A DNA stretch of 64,000 nt from Bryobacteraceae bacterium (lineage in GTDB: Bacteria > Acidobacteriota > Terriglobia > Bryobacterales > Bryobacteraceae): NCBI GenBank assembly GCA_025055455.1, contig JANWXD010000005.1, forward strand, positions 62,001-126,000, written 5' to 3'. The first letter of the stretch is position 1. Every line of letters starts with the position of its first letter. The notes under the pieces were generated by a model. It saw nothing but the letters and a program-made list of their open reading frames with translations, did no database searches and was not told the DNA's origin. The translations under genes were made by a program, and so were the position numbers. Below are positions 1 to 10,900 of this stretch, piece after piece.

Positions 1-488
1 TCGAGAGCGCGGCCGCTGAGCGCCGGCAGCTCGAGTTCGCCCTGCGGGGCCCACAGGATCTGCGCCACGCCCATCGCTTCGACGCCGGCGGCGCCGGGCG
101 CGGGCTCGAGCCCGAGCAACTCCGCGAGCTGCTGGTCGGCGGCCTTGCCTTCGGCCTGCAGCCGGTAGTGTCCGCGAGCCGCCAGCTTCTCGAGCCGGCA
201 CTGGGGACGATCCAGGAACCGCTTCCAGACTCGCCAGGCGGCGCCACCGTGCTCGAAAGCCACCGTGACCTCCGGCGCTAAATTGGTGTCCCAAGGACGC
301 AGCGTTTCCATCGCTCGTCCTTTGGCGCTATGAGCATTGGCCAAGGCGGCGATGAGGGCCTGAAGCAGCGTGGACTTGCCGGAGGCGTTCGGCCCATACA
401 GTACGGTGAACGCCTTCGGGTCCAAGGGCAGGTCCACGCGATTCAGGAAGCAACGGAACTTTTCGACCGTCAGATGCGATACGGTCAT
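1..488 (-). CDS. SMC/SbcC-like DNA repair ATPase, N-terminal part (runs off window edge)
   Basis: Reading the minus strand from ATG at 488 gives MTVSHLTVEKFRCFLNRVDLPLDPKAFTVLYGPNASGKSTLLQAL with Walker A GPNASGKST; ATGA overlap with the upstream nuclease gene. Absent from the ORF track because it is open at the edge. Confidence 0.8.
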   Translation of the reverse strand, partial: MTVSHLTVEKFRCFLNRVDLPLDPKAFTVLYGPNASGKSTLLQALIAALANAHSAKGRAMETLRPWDTNLAPEVTVAFEHGGAAWRVWKRFLDRPQCRLEKLAARGHYRLQAEGKAADQQLAELLGLEPAPGAAGVEAMGVAQILWAPQGELELPALSGRAL

Positions 489-1582
489 AGACCCACCTCC
501 CGCAGGCCTCGGTAAAGCAGGCGCAGGGCCTCAGCGGCGGCAGGGTCCGGGCTGTGGACGGCCTGTTCGAGCAGTCGTCGGGCGGCTTGGCGCAGATAGC
601 CGGCGGGCAGATTTTCGATCCACGCGGCGTCCTCCGGTTCCGGCAGCAACTGCGTAGTGTCCAGCCGGCCGAAGAAGAAGCGTTCGGCAAGAATGCGCTC
701 CACAGGTTCGAGCTCGTCAAGATGCGCGCGCCGCAGGACTCCGTCGAGCCGGCATTCGACGAGAGTGTGAGCAGGGTTGGGCAAGCGCTCCAGTTCGGCC
801 CGAAGTTCTTTGAGGCCGGCATCTTGCCGAACAGTTCGTTCGAGCGTGAGCCATTGGAGGCTGGCTACGCGGCGTTTTTCGACTTGCGGGGAAGCCCTGG
901 GCCCTGGAATTTCCACCACCAGGACGTTGCCAGAGTCAGGTTCCCCGAAACGCGTCGGTTCATGTGTGCCCGCATAGGCCATGCGTGCGGGACCGCCGGG
1001 AGGGAACAGGGCGGTGGAGTGCCAGTGGCCGAGGGCCAAGTAATCGAGTCCGCGCAGTTCGGGGGCATTGCGCGAGATGGGGTAACTCGGCTCGATCTCC
1101 GGATTGCCGAGGACGCTACCGTGGGCCAAGCCGATCCGGATCTGATCGGTGGGCTGATGGGGAATCCACTGCGTCGGATCCTCCGTGGCATGCGGATCGC
1201 GCACGGGGCAAGGAAACAGGATCCCGCCGGGCACCGGCACCGGCTGTGGCTGGATTAACAGATGCACGTTGGGGCACTCCTGCCAGACGGTGCGTTCCCA
1301 GACAGAGCCGGGCACGGCGGGGTCATGATTGCCCGGGATCAGGTACACGGGGCATGGGAAGCTGCTCAGGATCGAGGCGATTTCGGTCACGGTGGTTTCG
1401 CTCAGTCCGTTGTGTTCGAAGATGTCCCCAGCGATCAAGACGAAGTCTACGGCGGCGCTACGGGCCAGGTGGGCGATCCGGCGAGCCGTCGCCACGCGGC
1501 GGTTTCGCGCCTCCGCCGTCTTCTCGCCAAGCTGGGCGAGGCTCAGGCCGATTTGCCAGTCAGCCGTGTGAAGGAATTTCAT
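485..1582 (-). CDS. DNA repair exonuclease, SbcD/Mre11-like metallophosphoesterase
   Basis: MKFLHTADWQIG, AGDIFEHN and PGNHDP metallophosphoesterase motifs; paired with SbcC-like ATPase. Confidence 0.87.
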   Translation of the reverse strand: MKFLHTADWQIGLSLAQLGEKTAEARNRRVATARRIAHLARSAAVDFVLIAGDIFEHNGLSETTVTEIASILSSFPCPVYLIPGNHDPAVPGSVWERTVWQECPNVHLLIQPQPVPVPGGILFPCPVRDPHATEDPTQWIPHQPTDQIRIGLAHGSVLGNPEIEPSYPISRNAPELRGLDYLALGHWHSTALFPPGGPARMAYAGTHEPTRFGEPDSGNVLVVEIPGPRASPQVEKRRVASLQWLTLERTVRQDAGLKELRAELERLPNPAHTLVECRLDGVLRRAHLDELEPVERILAERFFFGRLDTTQLLPEPEDAAWIENLPAGYLRQAARRLLEQAVHSPDPAAAEALRLLYRGLREVGL

Positions 1583-1768
1583 GATTTCAGGGTATGGGAG
1601 TCAGTGGCTCAAAGGATGAGCCCGGACCGGGAAGCTGCGGAGTAGGGTTGGGAGGGCGTTTGGCGGGAAAGCGCGCCGGATGGCGCGCCTGTGGCGGGTG
1701 GCTGATCGTTTGTGGGGAGGAACTTCACGGTTGTAGCCGGAAAAGGCGACGCGCCAAGCTGACGGATT

Positions 1769-4582
1769 CTACAGCAGCGGGGCCAGGTGGCGGCCGGTGT
1801 GGGAGGCGGGCGTGGCGGCGATCTGCTCGGGAGGACCCTCGGCCACGATGCGCCCGCCGGCATCACCGCCTTCCGGGCCCAGATCGATCACCCAGTCCGC
1901 AGCGCGGATCACCTCGAGGTTGTGCTCGATAATCAGCACGCTGCCGCCGCTGTGGATCAGGCGCTGGAAGCTATCGAGCAGCTTGGCGATGTCGTCGAAG
2001 TGCAGACCCGTGGTGGGCTCGTCGAAGATATACAGCGTGCCGCGGCAATCGCTCAGCGCCAGGTGGGCGGCCAGCTTCACGCGCTGCGCCTCCCCTCCTG
2101 ACAACGTCGTGGCGGACTGACCCAGCCGGAGATATCCCAAACCCACCTCGTCGAGCACGCGCAGTTTGTCCACGACGCGGGGCACGTCGGCGAAAAACCC
2201 GAGCGCTTCCTTGACCGTGAGCTGAAGCACCTCGTGAATGTTCAATCCCCGGTAGCGGATGTCGAGGATGCTGCTCTTGAAGCGCGTGCCTTTGCATTCT
2301 TCGCAGACCAGCTCCACGTCGGCCAGGAATTGCATCTCGACCGTCACTACGCCGTCACCCTGGCACGCTTCGCAGCGCCCGCCGGGAATGTTGAACGAGA
2401 AGTGGCCCGGCGTGTAGCCACGGCGCTGCGCTTCATTCGTCGCGGCGAATAGCGCCCGGATGCCGTCAAAGGCCTTCAGATACGTCACTGGATTCGACCG
2501 GGGCGTGCGACCGATGGGAGATTGGTCCACGAGCACCACCCCGGTGAGCAGCTGCGCTCCTTCCACGGCACGGCAAGTTTGCTGCGCCGGCGCCCCCGAA
2601 AATTCGCCGTCTTCTTCCTCGATGGGGATCACGCCGCGGAGTCGCGCTTGGAGCGACCGGTAGACCACATCGTGGACGAGCGTGGACTTTCCCGAACCGG
2701 AGACTCCCGTAATGACGACCATCATGCCGAGAGGGATCGTGACGTCGATGCCTTTTAGGTTATGCGCCCGTGCGCCCAAGAAACGCAGCACCCGCGCCGG
2801 ATCCACCTTGCGGCGGACACGACGCACCGAGGTCTTCAGCTCGCCGCGCAGGTATCGGCCGGTCAGCGAGCCGGCGGCGTCACTCACCAGAGCGGCATAC
2901 GGCCCCTGAAAAACCACGCGGCCTCCCTGTTCGCCCGCCCCGGGCCCCAGATCCACGATGTGGTCCGCGGCGCGCATGACGTCCGCATCATGCTCGACGA
3001 CGACCACGGTGTTGCCCAAGTCCCGCAGCTCTTCGAGGATGCGAATGAGGCGGCCGGTGTCGCGCGGGTGCAGGCCGATCGAAGGTTCGTCCAGGATGTA
3101 GCAAGCGCCCACCAGCCGCGAGCCCAAGCAGGTGGCCAACTGGATGCGCTGCGCTTCCCCGCCCGAGAGCGTCGAAGACAGCCGGTCGAGCGTGAGGTAA
3201 TCCAGCCCCACGTCATTGAGGAATTTCAAACGCTGCCGGATCTCGGCCAGCACCTGGCCGGCGATTTGTTGCTCCTGCGGCTCCAGGATTAGCTTCTGGA
3301 AAAACTCGCCGGCCGCGGCAATGTTCATCCGCACCACCTCTGCCAGGGTCTTGCCGCCCACGCGCACGTAAAGAGCCTCTTTGCGGAGGCGAGCGCCGCG
3401 GCAGTCGGGGCATTCCGCATAGCCCCGGTAGCGGCTGAGAAAGACGCGCACGTGGACTTTGTACTTTTTCTGTTCGAGGCGGGCGAAAAAGCCGCGGATG
3501 CCCCGGAACCGCCCCTCGCCCTCCATAAGGAACCGGCGCTCTTCGTCGGTGAGCTCGGCAAAGGGCACGTCGAAGCGCACGCGGCCGCGCCCGTATTTTT
3601 TCAGCTCGTGCCACATCCAGCGATGCTGGGGCCGCTCCCAAGGTTCGATAGCGCCTTGCTCGAGGGATCGCGATTTGTCCGGCACAACGCGGTCGAGGTC
3701 ATAGTCGATGGTGTTGCCGAAGCCCTGGCAGCGGGGACAAGCGCCGGTGGGACTGTTGAAGCTGAACAAGCCGGGCTCCGGCTCGGCGAATTCGAGGTTG
3801 CAGGCCTTGCAGGCAAACTTTTCGCTGAACCGCAGCTGGCGCTCCGCGCTGGGGGTCTCGAAGAGCGCCTCGCCCGCCTCGCGGTAGCAGATCTCCACGG
3901 CATCGACGATGCGCGAGCCCAGGTCGGGCGCGATAGCGATGCGATCCACCAGAGCAAAGAGCGGCTGGGAGAAGTCGATGTCCAGCAGCGATTCGGGGGC
4001 GGAAAATTCGAAGGTGCGACCGTGCTGAAACAGCCGGTTGAAGCCCTTTCGGCGCAGTTCGAACAGGTGGTCCCGAAGGGCCTGGGCATCGTCCGGGCGG
4101 GCAAAGCGGACGGGAAACAGCACGTACCACCGCGAGCCCTCCGGCTCGGTAAGCATGCGGGCCGCCACTTGGTCCACCGTGTCGCGCTGGACCTGGCGGC
4201 CGCAGCCTGGGCAATAGGTGCGGCCCACCCGCGCGAACAACAGCCGAAGAAAATCATAAATTTCTGTGACGGTGGCGACGGTGGAGCGCGGGTTGCGCGC
4301 CGTGTTTCTCTGCCGAATAGCGATCGGCGGCGCCAAACCCTCCATCTCGTCCACGTCAGGCTTTTGCATCCGTTCCAGGAACTGGCGCGCGTAAGCAGAG
4401 AGCGATTCGACATAGCGCCGCTGGCCCTCGGCGTAGAGAGTATCGAACACCAGCGAGGACTTGCCCGAGCCGGACACACCCGTCACTACGGTGAGCCGGT
4501 TGTGCGGAATGTCCAGGGAGATATTTTTCAGGTTGTGGACCCGCGCGCCGCGGATCCGGATGGAATCCTCCACTACAATCAT
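1769..4582 (-). CDS. uvrA: Excinuclease ABC subunit UvrA
   Basis: Two ABC ATPase modules ([49 protein letters not shown]), zinc-finger cysteines, LSGGEAQR signatures. Confidence 0.98.
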   Translation of the reverse strand: MIVVEDSIRIRGARVHNLKNISLDIPHNRLTVVTGVSGSGKSSLVFDTLYAEGQRRYVESLSAYARQFLERMQKPDVDEMEGLAPPIAIRQRNTARNPRSTVATVTEIYDFLRLLFARVGRTYCPGCGRQVQRDTVDQVAARMLTEPEGSRWYVLFPVRFARPDDAQALRDHLFELRRKGFNRLFQHGRTFEFSAPESLLDIDFSQPLFALVDRIAIAPDLGSRIVDAVEICYREAGEALFETPSAERQLRFSEKFACKACNLEFAEPEPGLFSFNSPTGACPRCQGFGNTIDYDLDRVVPDKSRSLEQGAIEPWERPQHRWMWHELKKYGRGRVRFDVPFAELTDEERRFLMEGEGRFRGIRGFFARLEQKKYKVHVRVFLSRYRGYAECPDCRGARLRKEALYVRVGGKTLAEVVRMNIAAAGEFFQKLILEPQEQQIAGQVLAEIRQRLKFLNDVGLDYLTLDRLSSTLSGGEAQRIQLATCLGSRLVGACYILDEPSIGLHPRDTGRLIRILEELRDLGNTVVVVEHDADVMRAADHIVDLGPGAGEQGGRVVFQGPYAALVSDAAGSLTGRYLRGELKTSVRRVRRKVDPARVLRFLGARAHNLKGIDVTIPLGMMVVITGVSGSGKSTLVHDVVYRSLQARLRGVIPIEEEDGEFSGAPAQQTCRAVEGAQLLTGVVLVDQSPIGRTPRSNPVTYLKAFDGIRALFAATNEAQRRGYTPGHFSFNIPGGRCEACQGDGVVTVEMQFLADVELVCEECKGTRFKSSILDIRYRGLNIHEVLQLTVKEALGFFADVPRVVDKLRVLDEVGLGYLRLGQSATTLSGGEAQRVKLAAHLALSDCRGTLYIFDEPTTGLHFDDIAKLLDSFQRLIHSGGSVLIIEHNLEVIRAADWVIDLGPEGGDAGGRIVAEGPPEQIAATPASHTGRHLAPLL

Positions 4583-4595
4583 TGTATTCGCCGTT

Positions 4596-5618
4596 GTGGG
4601 ACCGGAACGACTGCCGCTTCGTCAGGCCTCCGCCATCCGCCGCGCGCTCTTGAACTGGTACGAGCGCGCCGCGCGGCGGCTCCCATGGAGACGGACGCGA
4701 GATCCATATCGGATCTGGGTCTCCGAGATCATGCTCCAGCAAACGCGTGTGGCGGCGGTGCTTCCTTATTACCGCCGATTCCTGCGTCGGTTCCCGAACC
4801 TGAAGCGACTGGCCGCGGCTTCCGAAGACGAAGTGCTGCAAGCCTGGAGCGGGCTCGGCTACTATCAGCGGGCGCGCAACATGCATCGGGCCGCCCGGCG
4901 GATCGTGGAGTCGGGGGGCCGCTTCCCCAACGAGTACAGCGCCATCCGCGCGCTGCCGGGCATCGGCGACTACACAGCGGCAGCAATCGCCAGCATCGCA
5001 TTCGGGCAGCCGTACGCCGTGGTCGATGGCAATGTGATTCGGGTCTTGAGCCGGATCCTGGCGGAACGGGGTAATGTCCGCTCGGCCCCCGCTCGAACCA
5101 GGCTCCGGAAAGCTGCTGAGCACCTGCTCGATCGCGACCGGCCCGGAGATTTCAATCAAGCGCTGATGGAGCTGGGGGCCACGGTGTGCCTGCCCCGCAC
5201 CCCCCAGTGTGCTGGGTGCCCCGTCGCCAAGTGGTGCCGAGCCCGGCGACTGGGGATCGAACGCCAGCTGCCGGTCCGGCGCCGACCCCCGCGAATCGAG
5301 AAGGCCACGCGCACCTTGCTGGTGGTGCAGCGCAACGGAGCGCTGCTGCTCAAGCGTCGCCCCGTAGGCGGGCAACTCGAAGGGTTCTTCGAGCTGCCCG
5401 AGCCCGCCGACCTGCCAGGGGCACGCTTGGGCCCGAAGCTCGGCGAATTCCGCCATGCGATCACGCGCCGCCGCTACCGCATCCGACTGCGCGCGGCAGA
5501 ACTGGATCTGCTTCCCAGCGAATTTCTGTGGCTTTCGCCCGACCAGCTCAACGCTGTGCCGATGACGACCGCCACTCGAAAGGCGCTGAACCAGCTTGCG
5601 GGGACCTGGAAGAGGTGA
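4596..5618 (+). CDS. mutY: A/G-specific adenine glycosylase MutY (GTG start proposed; track ORF starts at 4461 inside uvrA)
   Basis: HhH-GPD fold [28 protein letters not shown], and C-X6-C-X2-C-X5-C iron-sulfur motif [17 protein letters not shown]. Confidence 0.93.
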   Translation: MGPERLPLRQASAIRRALLNWYERAARRLPWRRTRDPYRIWVSEIMLQQTRVAAVLPYYRRFLRRFPNLKRLAAASEDEVLQAWSGLGYYQRARNMHRAARRIVESGGRFPNEYSAIRALPGIGDYTAAAIASIAFGQPYAVVDGNVIRVLSRILAERGNVRSAPARTRLRKAAEHLLDRDRPGDFNQALMELGATVCLPRTPQCAGCPVAKWCRARRLGIERQLPVRRRPPRIEKATRTLLVVQRNGALLLKRRPVGGQLEGFFELPEPADLPGARLGPKLGEFRHAITRRRYRIRLRAAELDLLPSEFLWLSPDQLNAVPMTTATRKALNQLAGTWKR

Positions 5619-5693
5619 GGCAGGACTCGGCGACTGCTCTACGTTATGGAGGGGCCTCCTAGATCTTCTAGTACCTCTTACTGCCTCAGAGGG

Positions 5694-5722
5694 TTGACAC
5701 GACGCCAAGAGTCCGGTATTCT
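5694..5722 (+). promoter_or_regulatory. Sigma70-like promoter TTGACA-N17-TATTCT upstream of radical SAM gene
   Basis: TTGACA at 5694-5699, 17-bp spacer, TATTCT at 5717-5722; start codon 46 bp downstream. Confidence 0.65.
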
Positions 5723-5767
5723 GGGCCAAGCTAGGACTCGGTGATTCGAGTGCTTTGACGGTTGTGA

Positions 5768-7804
5768 GTGATGCTCATTTACCTTGCAGACTTGGGCCAT
5801 AATCAGCTCACCCTGAGTTCCGACGTTTACCCTCTGGGCATCGCCAATCTGGCATCTTATGCTACGGCCTATCTTCGCGGAGGTTATAAGCTAGACATCC
5901 AGCTTTTCCGAGAACCTCAGGACTTGCGGGCGGCTTTGGAACGCCAGCGTCCCGATCTTCTCGCTCTGAGCAGCTACTCCTGGAATCACCAGCTGTCGTT
6001 GCAGTTTGCGCGCTACGCTCGCCGGCTCTATCCGGGATTGCCGACGGTCATGGGTGGGCCGAATTACCCCCTAAGCCGGACGGAAAAGGAACGATTCTTG
6101 CGGAAAATGCCCGAAATCTGCGTCGCCGTGCGGGGTCCCACGTACGAAGGGGAGCGGGCATTTTTGAACTTCTTGCAGCGCTTCGCCGACTGCGGCCTGG
6201 CCCTCGAAGCGATCTACGAAGAGGCGATCTCGGGGTGTGATTGGATTGACCCGAAGACGGGAGAGTTCGTCAGCGGGGCCGAGCCGCCACGCATCCAGAA
6301 CCTCGACGAAATTCCCTCTCCTTACCTCAACGGCTGGCTGAAGGACTACTACTCAACCGGCTATTTCCCGATGATGCAGATCAATCGGGGTTGTCCCTTC
6401 AGTTGCACGTTCTGCAACTCCGCTCCGGAAGGTAACAGCAAGATTTATGGCCACTCGCTCGAGAATGTTCAGGCCGATCTACTCCATTTGGCTCAGCACG
6501 TCCGACCGGAGATCCCGCTATGCTTCGCCGACGACAATTTCGGAATGTACCCGATCGACGTGGAGGTGGCGGACTATATCGGCTGGCTTCAGGAAAAATA
6601 CGGCTGGCCGAACTACATCCGAACCACCACAGGGAAAAATCGCGGAGACCGGATCATCCAGGTCATGCGGAAAGTGCGCGGCAAGTTACCCATGACCGCC
6701 GCGGTGCAATCCTTGAATCCTCAAGTTCTCGTCAACATCAAGCGTTCCAACATCAAGCTTTCCACGTATGCCGAAATCCAGAGGGAAGTGCGTGCGCAAG
6801 GCATGCAGTCCTACGGGGAACTGATTCTCGGCCTGCCGGGCGAGACGAAAGAAAGTTTTCTCGAAAGCATCCGGGAGCTGATGCGCACCGGAGTACAAAG
6901 GATCTCGGCCCACCAGTTGATGCTGAACCACGGGGCGCCGATGGCGGAACCGGAGAGCCGGTCTTTCTTCCGCTTCGACACCCGCTTCCGGCTGGTCGCT
7001 CGCAACCTCGGCAAGTACCTGGACGAGCCCGTTTTCGAAGTCGAGGAAATGGTCGTCGCCACACCGACGCTTTCCTTCGAAGACTATCTGGAGTGCCGGA
7101 TTTTCCACTTGCTGCTGACGATTTTTTATTACGAGGGTAACTTCGAGGAACTCTTCGCATACGCAGGCCAAGCTAACATCGAGCCGTTTGACTTGGTTCG
7201 CTACATGCAGTCTGCACTCCCGACCGCCCCCCCCGGCTTCCGCGGCGTCATCGAGGATTTTGTCCGAGAAAGCCAGGAGGAATTGTTCCCGACGGCGGAG
7301 GCCTGTCTGGCCTGGGCGAAGGAGCACTTCGACGAGCTCGTTTCCGGAGAAAAAGGCGGGAATCTTTTGAGCAAGTACTCGATGCTGGGTCGCTTCTACC
7401 ATTTGCAAGACGCCCTTCGCTTCCTGCGCGACGCCATCCAGAGCTGCGCAGAAGCGGCAGGCCGGCCCGTAAACGCCGCCGAGCTGGAGAGCGTGTATCG
7501 CTTCCTGAGCGGTATCAGCCTTCACGTTCCCTTTGCAGAAACCCTGGAGCAGGCGGTCGTCTTCGACTTGGAATACGATGTGCCGGCTTGGGTGGCAGAC
7601 GGCTACCGCCGGCCGTTACACGACTACCGCCTGGGGGCACCCCTGCGGCTGGTGGCACGGGCCAGCGACTCGGTCCGCGCCGCCCTGCTGTACCGCGTTC
7701 GGACGTTCGGCGAGCATCCCTCGGGGCTGGGCAAGTTCACCCGCACGATGTTCGCGCGGGACCTTCGCCGCGAGGTTTGTGAGCGCATGTCGGCGGTGGC
7801 CTGA
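5768..7804 (+). CDS. B12-binding-type radical SAM protein
   Basis: CPFSCTFC (CxxxCxxC) cluster motif, N-terminal B12-binding-like Rossmann region, LGLPGET. Confidence 0.88.
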   Translation: MMLIYLADLGHNQLTLSSDVYPLGIANLASYATAYLRGGYKLDIQLFREPQDLRAALERQRPDLLALSSYSWNHQLSLQFARYARRLYPGLPTVMGGPNYPLSRTEKERFLRKMPEICVAVRGPTYEGERAFLNFLQRFADCGLALEAIYEEAISGCDWIDPKTGEFVSGAEPPRIQNLDEIPSPYLNGWLKDYYSTGYFPMMQINRGCPFSCTFCNSAPEGNSKIYGHSLENVQADLLHLAQHVRPEIPLCFADDNFGMYPIDVEVADYIGWLQEKYGWPNYIRTTTGKNRGDRIIQVMRKVRGKLPMTAAVQSLNPQVLVNIKRSNIKLSTYAEIQREVRAQGMQSYGELILGLPGETKESFLESIRELMRTGVQRISAHQLMLNHGAPMAEPESRSFFRFDTRFRLVARNLGKYLDEPVFEVEEMVVATPTLSFEDYLECRIFHLLLTIFYYEGNFEELFAYAGQANIEPFDLVRYMQSALPTAPPGFRGVIEDFVRESQEELFPTAEACLAWAKEHFDELVSGEKGGNLLSKYSMLGRFYHLQDALRFLRDAIQSCAEAAGRPVNAAELESVYRFLSGISLHVPFAETLEQAVVFDLEYDVPAWVADGYRRPLHDYRLGAPLRLVARASDSVRAALLYRVRTFGEHPSGLGKFTRTMFARDLRREVCERMSAVA

Positions 7805-7955
7805 GAGCGTCGCGCGTCCCGAACCTCGGCAGGAACCCCATCGGCCGGAAAAGAGAGCGCGCCGGACCGCCTTCCCGGGGAGCTAAACGTGACTTGATTT
7901 GTCCCTGCGGACGGCGGTAGACTCAAGCACCGTCTGCATCCTTCGGAGGGTGGGG

Positions 7956-10900
7956 ATGGAGGGCGGCAAGTTTCCGCTCCGGCCACTGCTGGTACTGTGG
8001 CTGGCGGCGGTCACGGCCTGCGCCGTGGCCCGCGCGGAGCGGATCCTGCTGGCGGTGCGCGGGCCCGAGTCGCCGCTGGGAATCGAGGCCCTGGCGGAGT
8101 TCAAGATACGGCCGGCATCCTCCTCCGAGCTGGTTACGGCGATTGTGTTCGCCGATTTCCTGACGCGGGCCGAACTCGAGGAGTTGCGAGCCACCTTACG
8201 GCGCACCTATACGCGCCTCCAGCAAAGGGACCAATTCGTCGTGATCCTCGTGCGCGGGGAAGATATCATGCCCTTCCCTCCGGTGCGCAGCTTTACCGCT
8301 TTCGAAAGGCGGTTCTCCGAGGCGCTTGCTGAGGCGGGCCCGTCGGCCGCTCCCCCGGAGGCTGTGGAACTCTACGAACTCATCCTCTCTTTGATTCCGG
8401 AGCCGGGCGCCACGGCGTGGAGCCGAATGCTCGTCGCCGGAAGGCTGCCCGCACCACCCGAGGGCCTCCTTCAGGATTACGTCTACGCCCGGTTGGCCCG
8501 ACGGCTGGGCGAGGCGCGAGTCTGGCTGAGCGTCTGGCCGCCGCAGCTGACGCCGTGGCTGCCCGTTACCGTAGGCATAGAAGGATCCCGGCTGTTCGAG
8601 GCCGAGTGGAGTCCGGCAACGGCGCCGGAGGGTTTCGAGATCCGTTTACTGCGTGTGAACGGCACGAGCAGGCGGTACCTGGCGACGGCGCCGGATTTCC
8701 CGTTGCCCACCTTTGCCCAGCTTGCCCGATTCATAGCGGCCGTTGAAAGTGCGCGTCGTCCGGAGGCTGGGCGCGCCGAACTCGAGTCGTTGCGGCAGCA
8801 GATCGGCGTGTGTCCGGGATGGACGCCGGCATGGCAAGCTGGCGCAGCGCTGGCGGAGCGACTCGGCGACGTGCCGCAGGCCGCCTTCTTCCTGGAGAGC
8901 CTCGCGCGGCGGCTACCGGACGACCGAGAGGTGCTCCGGCGTTATGCGCTGGCACTGGCGCGTTCGGCGCCGGCGGCGCGGGCCCAGCCGGCGCTGCGAC
9001 GTGCGGTCGAGGCGTTCCCCGGCGACGCCCGGCTCTGGGAACTGCTTGCCCGGGCGCGGATCGAACAGCGGGCTTTTGCGGAGGCCCACGAACTGGCGCG
9101 CCGAAGCCTGCATCTCGATCCGAACAACGTCACGCTGTGGTGGATCGCAGCGGATCTGGCCCGCGATTTGGGCAACTTGCCGGCCGAGAGGGAGGCGCTG
9201 CGCGCAGCCCTGGATCGCGAGCCGGACCGAGCGGACCGTCGCGCCCGGCTGGTGGCTCTGGCGCTCGAGGCGGGAGACGGCCCGCAAGCGCGAAAAGCTC
9301 TGGAGGAGGCCGAAGGTAAAACGCCCGATGACGTAGCCATTCTCGAGGCGTATGCGGCTGGGTGGGAACGCTTGGGTGAGCCGGAGCGGGCTCTTCAGCT
9401 TTGGTTTCGCTCCGTGCAAGTGGACGGCCGTTTCGAGAGAGGTTATGTCGCTGCCGCGCGTCTCCTGGGCGCCGCTGGGGATTGGGAGCGAAGTCTGACT
9501 ACGGCGTTGCGCGGATTGGAGCGACTCCCCGATTCTGCGCCGCTCCATCTGGCCCACGCACAAGCCCTGCGGGAGCTCGGGCGACTACAGAAAGCCCGGA
9601 AGGCGATTCGCAGCGCCTCCCGCGCCGTGCCAGACCCGTCCCTCGCCAAGCTGGGAGCGGAGATCGAAGAGCTTTTCGGCGGGCCGGACGCCACAGCGGC
9701 CTGGGGCCGCTATCTCGAGTTGCTCGAAGGGGCAGATGCCGCAGAGGAAGAACGCCGCCGAGCCAGAACCAGGGCGATTTTCACAGCCCTCCGAGACGGC
9801 CAACTAGAGGCCGCGGTTCGCTGGATGGGGATCACCGACCGCGATGCAGTGCAGGGCCAGCACCAGCCAGGGGAAAGCATCACGATCCCTGGCGGCGTCA
9901 AGGTTCTGCAATTCCTTTCCAACATCGGAGGGCCGACCGATCCAGCAGAGTACCTCGTCACGTTTTCCCGAGCGATCGTGCAGCGCTCGGAAGCAATGGC
10001 GAGTGAGCAATGGAAGCGGCAGACGGAGCCGCTTTTGGAGCATTACGAGCGACTGGCGCAACTGCGCGCCTTGTTCCCGCCCTCAGCCGAGGGTACGACG
10101 GTCGCCTTGGAAACCGCTTCGAAGGCGGGCGCCCAGCGAACGCGAAAGGTGCTGGAGTTGCTCGGTTACCGGTTGAGGGTGTCGCGAGGCCGCGTTTCGA
10201 TTGAGCCTCGGATGGACAAGGACAGGGCGCAACGGCAGGCTCTGGCGGCGGCCCTGGAATGGGATGAGCGCGCGGCAGCGGCTTCGCTCCAGGCCGGGCG
10301 GCCGTTCGTGTTCCGTTTGGTGGATGACGCGGCGCCGGTCGTTCTGGGCGAGAGGGCTTGGGCTGAGTGGCTGCAGCGCTATCGCAACCCTCTCGGCTTC
10401 GCGGGCATGTTGATGCTGGATCCACGGCTGGCCCGCGTGTATGCGGGGCTGGCCGCAGCCAGTCCTGCGGCAGCCGCTGCCTTGGTGCAACGCATCGGGA
10501 TGCAGCGGCTCGTCTCCGAGTACGCCGGGCTCGTGTTCCTTTACGGACCGGCTTTAACCCTGGATTCGGACGGCACATGCCGCGTGCCGGGAGGCAAAGC
10601 GGCCGAGGGCGTGTGGCAAGCTCTGGTGGGCGTGAGCCCGCGGGACGGCCCGCGATTCCTGGAAGCATTGATCCGCAAAGACGACGGCATGGCGCTGGCG
10701 TTCTTTGCGACTTTGCACGGAGTCACGGCCGACCGCCAGCGATGGTTCTTGAACTCACCGCGACGGGCGCTGCTGTTTTATGAGCTGCTGAAAGACGCAC
10801 CGGAGTGGCAGGGGGGCGCGAGCAAAGGTGTTCGCAAGAGTCCCATCGTGGAGTTGTTTCGCGGCCTGCCCCTGACCGACGACGGGCGGGTGCGCTTCCC

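Noticed and set aside
3452-5074. 540-aa plus-strand ORF
   Set aside because: Antisense to uvrA and out of frame with mutY; no family features
4356-5729. 457-aa minus-strand ORF
   Set aside because: Antisense to mutY with a uvrA-overlapping tail in the wrong frame
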